NCBI GenBank assembly: GCA_903813345.2
Contig: CAIIXF020000001.1
Coordinates: forward strand, 8,499,098-8,563,097
Origin: Owenia fusiformis
Taxonomy: Eukaryota; Annelida; Polychaeta; Sabellida; Oweniidae
Direction of reading: 5' to 3'
Length of the DNA stretch: 64,000 nt
Shown: one piece after another, positions 1-20,800 of the stretch
Position numbering within the stretch: position 1 is the stretch's first letter
How the letters are laid out: each line of letters starts with the position of its first letter
Notes under the pieces: model-generated
The model's input: only the letters and a program-made list of their open reading frames with translations
Told to the model about the DNA's origin: nothing
Databases searched by the model: none
Program-made: the position numbers and the translations under genes

Positions 1-300
1 CCCTCGGTGGTGTATTCCTTCTGAAGATATTTCCAAATACTAATACTTTACTGGCAATTAAGAAGTTAGGTAGAAACTGAAAGATTAAAATGTCTAATGC
101 TCAATAAGTTCTGAGCAATTTCTATAGCCAGACAGGTCCAATACTTAATTTTTTTATATACGGTCTTCTTTGGCTCTATTACTATGAAAAATATTTATTT
201 AAACTGCTTAATATGGCATGAATGAAATCATTAATAGGGTTTATCTTGAACATCTGCATCTACTGTGTTCTAGTTAGCTTTAGTTGCATGTGTGACTCAC

Positions 301-9064
<8,764 letters not shown>

Positions 9065-9214
9065 GATGTGGGACTGAAAATATAAATAACATGATTTGAA
9101 GTGGCAGAAAGGGTAACAAAGCAGTTATTATACTGCAAACTGGTCTTGAAAGAAGCTTGGAAAGAATAACCTTAGCCTAACAAGGGGGCAGAGACATATG
9201 AGTTACAACTTTTT

Positions 9215-11752
9215 TCATGGCCTGACTGCGTCGGTAGAACTAGAAATATAAGAGTTACCTAGAGATTGGGAGTCTTACTTACCTTCAAGTGGTTAGAACA
9301 CACATTTCAATGAAACCATTACACCTTTGTTTTGTTCATGATGAAGCATAATCACAGTACTTGATTGAAATTTGTGTAAATGCTTTTTGACTCTTCCATT
9401 TTTCCTGGTGTTGACTTCCGGGAAGGCGTTGCCCCTATCACGAAATAATGCATTGACCTTGAACTTTAATTTGATGACATATTATCCAACCATGTCTGAT
9501 GTGAAAAGAATTAGACAATTAAAAAGAATGTTTTGCAGACGAGTTTTGGACAGGGCATGGAAGGATGGCCTGTTCTAAGATAGAAGAAACTGCATGATCT
9601 ACAGTGTAACTATTGGTCTGAATGAAATGCTGCGCAGAAAGTATGAATGGGTCGTCTGCTGTATTAGTCTATTAACACAGTAGGACTGGTTCGTGATGCT
9701 TTAGACCAAAATATAGAAGAATACACACATGTGTAAATCATGAAATCAACGAACAAACATTCAATTTTCACATATGTTGGTAATTTCTTGTATTGAAACT
9801 TCCGGAACTTACAAGGAAATCATTCATTTTCACGGTCCATATTATACCTCTAGGATATTGTGCTAAATGCTCTATGGTTGACGCAACAAAGGTGAAAGGG
9901 TTTCATTGAAATGTTTGTTCTTACCCCTAGAAGGTAAGTAAGACTCGCAATCTTTATGTAACTCTTATATTTCTAGTTCTTCCGACGCAGTCAGGCCATG
10001 AAAAAAAAATTAGTAGGCCTACAGTATGTCTCTTGGGGCTTCTGTTCACTATGGAATATCCTACAGTGCTGATATATAATAATAAAGGGTGCGCTTTCAA
10101 ACTGCCCTGTCCTAAACTCGTCTGCAGAAGAGACCACAAAACATTATTTTCAAATACTTAATTATTTTTACATCAGACATGGTTGGATGATATGTCACAA
10201 AATTAAAGTTCAAGGTCAATATCATTGTTTCAGCCAATGATGCCAACAAGCAGATAGACGTTATCATAATGGACTTTGCTAAAGCCTTTGATAAGGTCTC
10301 TCACCGTCATCTTGCTTATAAGCTCGACTACTATGGCATCAGAGGACAAACCAATGCCTGGATCTCGGACTTTCTGTCTGATAGAACCCAGAAAGTCCGT
10401 GTGGATGGTGCTTCATCTGAAATCGGACAGGTAACATCTGGCGTGCCACAGGGAACGGTATTGGGACCGATATTATTCCTGCTGTATATTAACGACCTCC
10501 CAGATGCTCTACAACATACAACCCTCCGATTATTCGCTGATGACAGTATCATCTACAGAGAAGTAAAGACACCACAAGATGCCACTCTACTGCAAGAAGA
10601 TCTGAATGCAGCTGTAGAATGGGAGAAAACTTGGCTGATGAAGTTTCATCCTGACAAATGTACTGCATTGTTTGCCAAGTTAAATCCCAAAATCTACAAG
10701 TATGAAATGAGTGGACACACCTTGGAGCATATACCATCTGCTAGCTACCTTGGTGTTACCTTACAAGACAACCTCAAATGGAACCAGCACATAGACAAGT
10801 CTATATCCAAGAGCAACCAACTTCTTGGCATGCTGAGAAGACACCTGTGGAAGGCCCCTCGCCACACAAAGCAGATGGCTTACTTTACTCTTGTAAGACC
10901 AAGACTGGAGTATGCTGCTGCTGTATGGGATCCACACACCCAAACCCACATAGCTGCACTAGAAATGGTCCAACGAAGAGCTGCACGCTATGTGATGAAT
11001 GACTACAGCCGTTACAGCTCAGTGACAACAATGCTGAATACACTACAATGGACACCACTTGAAACGAGGAGACAGCAACAACGGTTGACGATGATGTATA
11101 AGATCAAACAACAACTTGTTGCAATCCAACCAGACACATACCTCATGCCTCTCCAGCGCAGATCAAGGACTTCAAATAGTGAGAGCTTCCAGAGGTACAG
11201 TTGCAGGAAGGATGCAATGCTCCATTCCTTTTTCCCACGCACCATACCTGAGTGGAATATACTACCCGACAGCATTGTATTGGCAGAGAGCTTAGACCAG
11301 TTCAAGACTAGTCTAAGGGCTCACTACCTTACACCCATGCCTTAATCTTATACTGTCTTTTAACCTATTGTTTTAGCTTTTTATTACCTAACACTGTTTT
11401 TAGCTCATGAACTTGTGTTGATGTTCATGTTTTAACTTTCTCGTACTAACCCGCGATATAATGATCAGTAAAATTGATCAATCGTGTATTCAAATGATGA
11501 ATGATGAATACAGTATTTCGTGATAGAGTCAGAGCCATCCCGGAAGTAAACACGAGGAAAATGGAAGAGTCCAAAAAGCATTATCACAAATTTCAATCAA
11601 GTACTGTGCTTATGCTTCATCATGAACAAAACATAGCTGATATGGTTTCATTAAAATGAGTGTTCTAGCCTCTAGAGGGTAAGTAAGACTCCTAGGCCTA
11701 ATCTTCAGATAAATCTTATTTTTCAAGTTCTACTGACGAAGTCAGGCCATGA
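9215..11752. mobile_element. Nested foldback DNA element interrupted by a LINE
   Basis: The sequence starting CATGGCCTGACTGCGTCGG at 9215-9440 is the reverse complement of 11510-11752, and 9440-9590 pairs with 10085-10240. A further inverted copy of the left end lies at about 9770-10000. The simplest reading is a foldback transposon with arms of 350 bp or more, a second partial copy inside it, and a LINE (about 10240-11500) inserted between the inner and outer part of the right arm. No transposase frame is visible. It lies upstream of WDR33. Confidence 0.75.
10269..11345 (+). mobile_element. 5'-truncated non-LTR retrotransposon, C-terminal half of reverse transcriptase open for 358 codons
   Basis: The uninterrupted frame begins inside the reverse transcriptase palm (MDFAKAFDKVSHRHL), followed by SGVPQGTVLGPILFLLYIND and the catalytic FADDS motif (family FADD), then the thumb and the C-terminal region with LEYAAAVWDPHT, RRAARYV and FFPRTIPEWN seen in CR1/Jockey-group LINEs. 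Endonuclease and the first half of the RT are missing, as expected from 5' truncation. The tail ends in repeats of ATGATGA near 11490. No stops or frameshifts in 358 codons suggest a fairly young insertion. The exact clade cannot be fixed by eye. Confidence 0.92.
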
Positions 11753-12416
11753 GATCTACTCTATAGGTAAAAGTAAAACTGAACACAACCATGACAATAA
11801 TTCTGCATTTTGTTAATGAAAGGGTGAATATTCTGTGCTCGATACTCTGGAACATCACAGACTACTAGAAGTTATGCTACTGACTAAAGAGCATAGGAAA
11901 AAAATAGGAAACAAAAAATTATTTTCAAAAAATGAAAAAGGTTACCCATTGTTTACAATCTAAAAACCAAATTGCATGATCAAACGCTAATCTAACTAAT
12001 ACATTATGTCACTGTATTGATAAGGAATACATGCTTACATTTTTTTATCCTCGATAATGCAAATAAAATATGCTTCAATGAGAAATAGTAGAAACATGCA
12101 CACTTTCTAACGCCGCCATTTTCTTTAATCCGGAAAATACCGATAGCAGACGGAAGTTAACGATGAAATACAGGGAGCGATCATTTCAAGCAAGTGAATA
12201 GCGACTTTTGCTACATGACTTAACACTTTCACTTTAAAGCAAGCGGAGTTTCTTGAAAAATGATGCCATTTTCAAAAACATCGAACATTGTCACACCAAA
12301 CAACACTGCACATTTCCACTACTGGGCCTAACTTCGAAACAAATGGCCCGAAACTTATATGACCTTTTTTCTCCCCGGATCCGTCAGTCGATATCTCAGT
12401 CCGAGAAACCCATAGA

Positions 12417-12654
12417 CAGTGGCAGATCCAGGAACCAACAAGGGGGGGGGGCAAATTCTCGATCAGAGAAAAAAAACTTCCGAAAAATTTTGAGGCCAAA
12501 TTTTGAAGAAAATGGGCCTCAAATTTCGAAATTTGGGCCTTAGAAGTAATGAACAAAAAGGCCCACTTTTTGGGGCCTTTTTTGGCCCAAAATTCTTTAT
12601 TTCCTGGGCCCAACTTAGGGGGAGGGCCCATGGCCTCCCTTGGATCCGCCACTG
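12417..12654. mobile_element. Short G-rich MITE with CAGTGGC ends and 5-bp target duplication
   Basis: The ends CAGTGGCAGATCCAGG and CTTGGATCCGCCACTG form a terminal inverted repeat. Flanks are ATAGA at 12412-12416 and 12655-12659. The inside is built of GGGCC and AAATTTTG strings shared with 23895-24224. A 5-bp duplication is unusual; the hAT5 group or Transib are candidate sources, which is inference. Confidence 0.75.
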
Positions 12655-12726
12655 ATAGATACCCTGTCATTTGTAGATAATTTTGTAAAGTAAAATAAAG
12701 AAACCATAAAACTAAAAACTAAACTG

Positions 12727-12825
12727 ATAGATGCCAGTCAGATCGTTTTGTAGTAGGAGCTCATAGGCTCAAGGAATATTTATTGATCCTACTACCAAAC
12801 AATCTGACTGGCAGTCTGTACATTC
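12727..12825. repeat. Inverted repeat, arms of about 28 bp
   Basis: GATGCCAGTCAGAT and GTAGTAGGA on the left are matched by TCCTACTAC and ATCTGACTGGCA on the right, giving a hairpin-forming block of about 100 bp. It may be a very small MITE. No flanking duplication was established. Confidence 0.55.
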
Positions 12826-14446
12826 ACATACCAATATCCCCGCCAAAACGAATAAGCTTACATTGTTTCGCACAGAAAAGCAATGTTGCCATATAATTAC
12901 AAATAATCATCCTGATTCAGTGTGATAGATGTAGAATCAAATATAAAACAAATAATCATCCGACAAAAGAATTCACTCATGCAGACTGGATTTATTGCCA
13001 TTTAATTTGAAATAGGAAAAGGCGAGTGTTGGAACTTGTCATGGTGCTATCTTTATTTTATACGCTTTAATATTTTGTAGTTTATGTCTTTTGATACCGT
13101 TGCGAGTGATCAAAAACATTTGGGGCTATGATGTTGTCCTGCTCAGCCAATAGGGCTGCTTCTAAATAGGGCGAGGTTAAAAGAGAACTTGTTAGTGAGC
13201 GTGTACGGATGACCCATTTGGGTAAGTGTCCCCTCTCTTAGTGACCTATAAATATTTCCTCAGTCTTGCTTCATCAAGCTTCGGACCTATCCTCAGAACG
13301 ATAAAACGTAGTATAGGCTTAGTGATACACTTTTTAAAAACTTGTGAGTGAATGTGTAGAATTATGGTCCTCTGTGGATTAGTTCTTCCATTTGTAGTGT
13401 TTACTTGGCCGATTGAGTATAAAGGTAGACGAAGAGTTGTAATTAGGGGAAAGTGAATTGAGAGCGAGACAGTAATCCCGGGGGTCGAAATATTACACGC
13501 TCACGCACAGATTCTCTTAAAAAAAACGTGTAATTGAATTTGTAATAAACGTGTTATTTGACCTCTCCACCTTGCTTCCTAATGCATCCTGATAAAGACC
13601 AGTGTGTGCACAATTCTTGAAAAAAGTGTTAATAATTGGAAAACAGGGTCTCTTGACTCACTTCTATATCAGTTTCTCTTCCCATGACTTGACCTTTCTA
13701 TCAACAGTAACCTACATAAATGACCTCTACATTTAAAGCTTTGGATTTTAAGATGACATGACCTTTCATAAAGAAGCTTTACATCTTTAGAACACAATGG
13801 TCTTCAATCTTAATTTACAGAGAACTGTGAGACTTTGACCAGTGAGCTATCAATGTGATCTTCGACACCCTTCACTAAATGCTAAACAACTCTCTTGTCA
13901 ACCAGAGCAGGTTTGGTGACCTATATGTAATATGAAGTTACAATTCCAAATAATCTATTCAACTGCACGAAATTGAAGATAATTAAAAATGTTCTGTTTG
14001 TATATATTATCTTTGGGAACTCTAGTTTCAATGATATTTCAAAATAATAGTTATAGAAAATACAGGCTAGTGGCAGGTCAAAACATTTGTTTTTCTATTT
14101 GCAAAATAAAGGATTAGAACGCTGTAAAATAAAAATTTCAGTGTTTTGAGGGGTTTAAATAGGCAAAGGCACAAATGTATATTTTTTATATCTATTTATT
14201 TGTTTTCAATATGACATTCAGTACAGTGCAACGTTAAAAAACAAAAACATTCACAGCTAGTTATCTGATAAAAATTGAGAGTAGACCTACAGTAAAACCT
14301 GTACATCTCTTTAATCCAAACACCTCTCGATGTGAACATTTTTCTGTCCCAATTTTGATATTTCACTTTGACTGACATAAATGTGCATGCCTGCTAATGC
14401 AAACTCTTCCAGTGGTTTCGGATCAGAGGGGTCTTACTATACTTAC
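12826..14446. other. Non-coding spacer, nothing recognised
   Basis: AT-rich sequence downstream of HDAC1, read on both strands. I see no conserved frame, RNA gene or clear repeat. A TTTATT at 14195-14200 would be an AATAAA for a minus-strand transcript and might serve the 3' UTR of HDAC1, but it is a weak assignment. Confidence 0.4.
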
Positions 14447-14553
14447 TTCTGATGAACAAATGCAATTGTCAATCCTTTATTTATCCTTATGTCATGATAG
14501 ACTTCATTCTTAAGATGTAAAACTGCACCTTTGGTAAGGTGGACAGAAACTCC
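14447..14553 (-). other. Exon-like block of unknown parentage
   Basis: On the minus strand a good acceptor (CTTTTAG) precedes 107 open bases that end at a consensus donor (GTAAGTAT). One frame reads GVSVHLTKGAVLHLKNEVY and then HDIRINKGLTIAFVHQK, a composition that looks like real protein. It lies 3' of the HDAC1 stop and does not continue the HDAC1 frame. I do not recognise the protein, and I see no partner exon nearby. It could be an exon of a nested gene, an alternative 3' exon, or a remnant of a mobile gene. Confidence 0.35.
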
Positions 14554-14851
14554 CTAAAAGACAAAGACAGTTAAGTATTTTTCTAGCATGAAAAAAAATA
14601 TAGAAAAATAATTTAGTATGTGGACATTCATTTGGTCATGATTATTTGCAGATTTGTATGCTGGTGCAATGCAGCCATACACACAAATATCTGTATGTGC
14701 AGAACAGTCTTATTCTGAATATATCTCGCTTGGAAAATATGCCACTTTACAAAATAAATTTTGATTTGATAGTATTGCATATTAATCCATTTTGACTTCA
14801 TCCTAGCACTACTTTTTGTATCAGCAAAAACATTATGCATATTGTTCCACT

Positions 14852-17800
14852 TCATGTATCCATTTTCTCCTCTCCTGAGGGCACAGTGTCCTTGTTCTCT
14901 GGAGCTGGGGCATCTGCCTTTGGAGGTGCTGAGTCACCTTCACCCTTAGTGGTTGATTCTGTTGTAGAGTCACCACTGAAATACAAAGGGATAATATTAA
15001 TTAATCAAAGCATAAAATTAACATTGAAGAGAAATAATACGTTCATAAACTTTTCAAGAAATGACAATAAAAATCTGTGTGTATGAGCCAACTGATTTCA
15101 ATGATAAAAACAGAGTTGTCACCAGCCATGTTGTTGATGCATTGACAGAGAGTTTGTGTAAAGAGTTAAACAAGCAATCCTCATCCCAATTACTTGAATC
15201 GTTACAAGAGATCTACATGTTTTGTCATGTTATAGACTTTGAAGTAGCTAAGCTCTACTCACTTTTTCACCTTGTTTTCTTCAGATTTTTCAACTTTGGA
15301 CTCTGTTGCGTCTGATTTCTGTTCCTTCTCCCCTTCAGCACCATCTTTATCTGGAACATAATGTGTGTATGTACTATGTATAACATCAATTCACAACAGA
15401 CATGTTCATTGGCCATTTCTTTCTTTCCCCGGTTGTGATATCTCACTTCTATAGCAAATATGTCTTTCATTGAGACAGTATGATGACATTGGGATGGTCA
15501 TATTCATGAGATGAAGCATGGGATTTGACATGAACATTACATAAAAAGTGTACAAGGAAAATTCTTTCATTTTTCTTTATCCCGAGTAGTAACAGGAAAT
15601 AAATTAATTGCTTCACTGAGAGAGGTTGGTTACAGATAAATGAGCTGAGATGTCAAAAAAAGACATTTTAATAACGCAGATGCGAGTAGGTAGTTACCCG
15701 TTTCACCACCAGGTGGCTCATTCGGGTCAGATAACATGGCCGGTATAGTAGAAAGTTCCCTTTAACTTAAATTACATCTGTTTTCGTGGTTCAATTTTCA
15801 TAGAACCCTTATGTATCTAATAGTTATGCAAATTAAAATATGCCCAGTAAAAGAAAATGTTATCTGTCCAATACAGGAAAAGATATTTCACTTTTTGTGA
15901 TTTTGTAACATGGGGTCTATGGGGAATCAACCTGAACAAGAAGTCACATTTTCAAAAAAAAAAAATTTTTTTAAATTGATCGAACAATTTTCGAAACCAC
16001 ATATCTCGATGTACTTTTACATGTAGATTTCAAATATGACATCACTTTGACTGAATTTTGAATATTTAATGACGTAAATCAAGATTATTTCTACTCGCAT
16101 CTAGTCTATTGTGAGACTGCAACAGCTTTTTGAAGGTCTTATTGCCCGTCATCTTTATAAGCTTATTTCCTCTGTAGGATTCAACTATATGTTCTGCTAT
16201 TTGCTATATCTTACCTGCGGTTTCTTTGTTATCATCATCATCGGTCTTAAGTTTCTTACGCTGGAAGCTTTGTCTGTCCCGGCGTCCATCCTCCCCCTCA
16301 TCTTCACTATCGCTGTATACACCATCATCTGTGATACGTTTGTCAGTGGCACGTACTACAATCCAATCAACGCTCATTATTAAAAGTAAATTCTATTTTG
16401 ATCATTTTTTATCGCATGATACTTTAAGCTAAATCATTAGAGAATTACTCTTCAAAACACATACATATCCCCTGAATTCTCAACTTTTCAATTTACTCAC
16501 AAGTGCTGACCTGCGTGCTACAGTTTTCTAAACAATTCAATGACATACAGTAGTATTGGACTTACTTGAGACTCGTTCATCTGGCTTTCTGTCATCTTCA
16601 CTTTCTTCATCATTGATAGCATCTTCAGGGATATCTGGATTTAAATAAAATACTTTATCATTTATATCCTATCTATTTTATATTGATGATATCTGCCAAC
16701 ATTGGGAATTAAACATATTTTTGTGATTTTTGTAAAACTTGATTATTTTGAAAAAGGTTCATCAGTTCTAATTCTGTGAACTGAGTTCATGATTTGAAAC
16801 AGGTTTTTCAATGTTTTCCACCATATAAGTTTTTGGATATAATGTTACACATGAACTAAATGAAACAGAAAACAATCTCACGTACTTTGCATTTGTACAC
16901 CAGGGGCATGAGGTAACATTCTGAGATTTTCAAATAACCGAGTTTTTATTTTGTCCATATATTCTGTGGTGTTCTGATTTGCCATGTTAGATGGGCTAAT
17001 GTGAAGCTTGAAGTCTGGTCCATAGTACTCAAAGTAGTCATTGTATGGTAGCTCTGAAATGCATCAAAATTTTTCTATCCATAACAAGTTTTATTGATAA
17101 CGTCTACCATATAGTATAACATATTTAACATAATATCGCTCTTTAAGATAACATATAGAATATTGGCAGCAATGACCCTTTCAGATCAGCAAACAACCAG
17201 AAAATACATGCTGATATACAGGATTTCAATTCCCATTTTTCATATTGCCAAAATAAATATGACAGAAATGTGGGGCAAGTTTTTTCAAATATTGCCTTTT
17301 GTGATTCTATGTTTTGCATGAAATAATTTAACATTCAAAATTCATTGTGTAATGTCGTTAGCTTCTTACCATTTGCCACATCCACCCCAAGGGCAATTGA
17401 GGTTTCATATGTCCAGCATCTTGCCACATTACGTATGGTGTAACCACCACCCCCAAGTAGTAGGAGAGGAAGATTGTATTTCTTCATGAAGTCAACACAT
17501 TTGCCATGACCTAGAAATACATAGTACATATATAATGCATGACCAATCCTGATGAATCACAATGGAGAAGTATCTTTATTATCATTATTAATTCAAGTAG
17601 GAATGCTGATGAATAAAACACTGTTCAGATCTTTTCTTAATATCTCTCTTGTCAACTTAAATAACATTGTATTTTAGATGAAAAGGAGAGTTATAGTGTA
17701 ATATAAATTTGTTTTTCGTTAATTGTAGTTTGCGCATGCGTCGTAAAAATCTTCAGAAAAATAAAAATAAATTTTAACTTTGTTTATCATTTTTAGAAGT

Positions 17801-20800
17801 GTTTTGGAGTATTTTATGCTGATTTTTGGAAATAAATCAGTCCCTTAGGGATTGATATGTATGTTCAGTATTGAGTATTCCATACCTTTCAATGTGAGGT
17901 TGAAGCAGCCAAGCCTGTCTCCAGAGAGTGAATCTGCCCCACACTGTAACACCACTGCACTGGGTTGGTACATCTCCATTACCTTACACATTACCTATAT
18001 ATACACAAATGCTACATAGTTAAAATTGCAAACAATGGAGTTCATAGGCACAATTACTACATGTAGTACTCATATCCTTACCCTAATTTTCTAAAGGTTC
18101 AATTAATTTTTTAGACTATTCAAATCAATGTGCAGGACCTGGAATTCACAAACGAGGGTGCAAACAGCAAAAATGTAAAATGAGAATTCCAGGTACTCTA
18201 TTATAAGCAAACATAAAGAGACATACAAGGCTTTTTGTCCTGATATGATGATAAGCATGGTGATGAAAGACATTCTTAAATTTCTGGACAATGACAGTAG
18301 ATATGGTCTAAACATGCAATCAGTAAAAACAAAGCTAGAGCGAGACAAGACAATTATTACACAAGCAGTCATATATAAAGTTATATATGGGAACTGTTTA
18401 TGTATTTGGTGTGAAAATTACAATTATACACTTATATAAAATTGAGATATGGCATTGGTATTCAAGAAATCAAAGTAGAGATACTCCTTTGAAAGTTTGT
18501 CAGCCATTCACTTCATATATAAAAAAAAAAAAGCCATTCACTTCATGAACCATGAATTATATGTTCTATATATGGTTCATAGAATGGATATTTGTAGAAA
18601 ACTGTGAATGACTATTATTTGGAGCCCTTTATTTATTTAAATTATTATTGAGTCATATTTCTTACCGACATGAAAATCCCTCTTGGATTATCAATTCATT
18701 GAGAAGAATCTTATATTAAATGTATGGTTGTATATGTATACTACATAGATAAATGTTTTGAAACCAGTCACAGCATGCATAAACCTACATTCCCACTTAT
18801 TTCCATATTACACCAATGGGCCTAATCAATAAGCAATATTATGATGTCTGAAGGGGCCCAAATCTTTTAAAACTATTAAATGGATATGATATTTTGAAGT
18901 AATTTGCATTTGTCTTATACATTTCCAGCATCACACTTTCATAGAAAGACTAATGTATTACCAGCAAGATGAGCCCTTATGTTACCATAGCAACTATTAC
19001 CAAAGCAACATGTATCTATGATAAGTTGATAACATGGCAATGGAACATGAAATATGGTGAACTGCACATAAGCTCGGACCAGCCCTTACCTAGCCTACAA
19101 AAGTGACAGTACAAGGAGAGGTCTCAAAATGCAGTTAAGTCCATTCATAAATTAAGTGATTTTGAATTTAGAATTTGCTAATTGAAAAAAATATAGAAAC
19201 ATAATTTACATTCCATTAGTTTGATTATGTAGAATGTAAATGGACAATTTTGAATGATAATAATTGGGTTATATGAGACATACTCCAAGCTGCCTGTAGG
19301 ATAAGCTGGGCATGGGGACCAACACTTACTGGCTGGAATATTTGTTCATATGACTCATCGTTAATTCCATCTCTCAGAGGGAAGTTAACGGCGTAATATT
19401 TACCCTTTCCCGCACCAATGTCCTATAATAGAGGAAAATGTTGGTGTCAGAGATTATAGACCTTACACTTCATTAAGATTGCCATGTGCAATGTGAAGGG
19501 TCTATGCTAATTGCTGATACCATTTTCAGTAGTTTATAGGTCAGATGGCACATAGAATCTTCACATCACTGGCACATTTCAATATCTTCACAAGAAACCT
19601 ACTGATTGAAATATTGTCTGGAATGAGTCATCATCGATGCCATCACGAAGAGGGAAGTTCACTGCATAGTATTTACCCTTGCCTGCTCCTATGTCCTACA
19701 AAGTTACAATTTCAAGGGAAACATGAAATACAATATTTGATCAATGTGTAAATGCAAACCTAATTCTTTGAAGACATGACTTTTATAATATTATCGATAT
19801 TGAATACTACGATTTGATGCAGGTATTTTCAAAGAAACATCAAGCTATTCGATAATTATACGAGTTTGATTCCTGATAAATTATTTTACATTAATTTCAT
19901 ACATGTCATGTACATTATGATATATACAGGATACAATAACTGCATGTATTCAGTACTCACCCTGAGATCACCAGTGCCTGGGAAGTACTCCCCGTATTTA
20001 TGGAAGGAGACAGTCATCACTCTATCTGTGGTATAGAATGCCTCCTCTACTCCATCACCGTGATGGATGTCAATATCTATGTATAACACACGTTGGTGGT
20101 ATCTGCAATAAAATTGAGTATAACTTAGAAATATGAAATAGCGATGATCACTTTATGGTCTTCACTATGCGTCTCCTTGACAGCTTGTGGTTAAAAAATT
20201 AAATTGAATTAAAATAAGTTGTATATTAATTATATATAAATTTGAGATTTACTTTGTGTTTTGTAACTTTTTAAACTTTTTTGTGCATGTCATTGAGAAA
20301 CAAATCTACCTGAAAAGATATGAATTCAATAAATGACATACAAAGATTTGAACATTGGTAAAGTCTTACTTGAGGAGTTCTAATATTCCCAACACAATAT
20401 CATTGACATAACAGAATCCAGAAGCCTCAGATTTCTTAGCGTGATGAAGTCCACCACCCCAGTTTATGGCAATATCTGCAGCCTGCTTGTTCAGTTTAAC
20501 AGCTCCAGCTAAAAGAACGAGAGAACAAGTTACTTCAGAAAGTTACTTGTGAAATAATTATATTTTTTTATCTATATTATGTTCAATTAATAATTCAGCT
20601 CCATACTAATTATGAATATTTCACAAGTTAAAATAGTTTGAACATCTTGTGTCATAAAAATAAATGTAATACATGTAATTACCCAAATGCGAGTAGGTAG
20701 TTACCAGTTTCACCACCAGGTGGCTGATTCGGGTCAATTAACATGGCAGGTATATAAGAAAGTTCCCTTAAACTACAATATTATTAATTTAAGTGGCTCA

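Noticed and set aside
1-20. Possible next WDR33 exon after an acceptor at 21-30
   Set aside because: Too short to test the frame; the first codons do not clearly match the expected WD repeat.
12272-12670. 132-codon minus-strand frame
   Set aside because: It covers the G-rich MITE and flank; composition (GPPPKLGPG..) mirrors its GGGCC strings.
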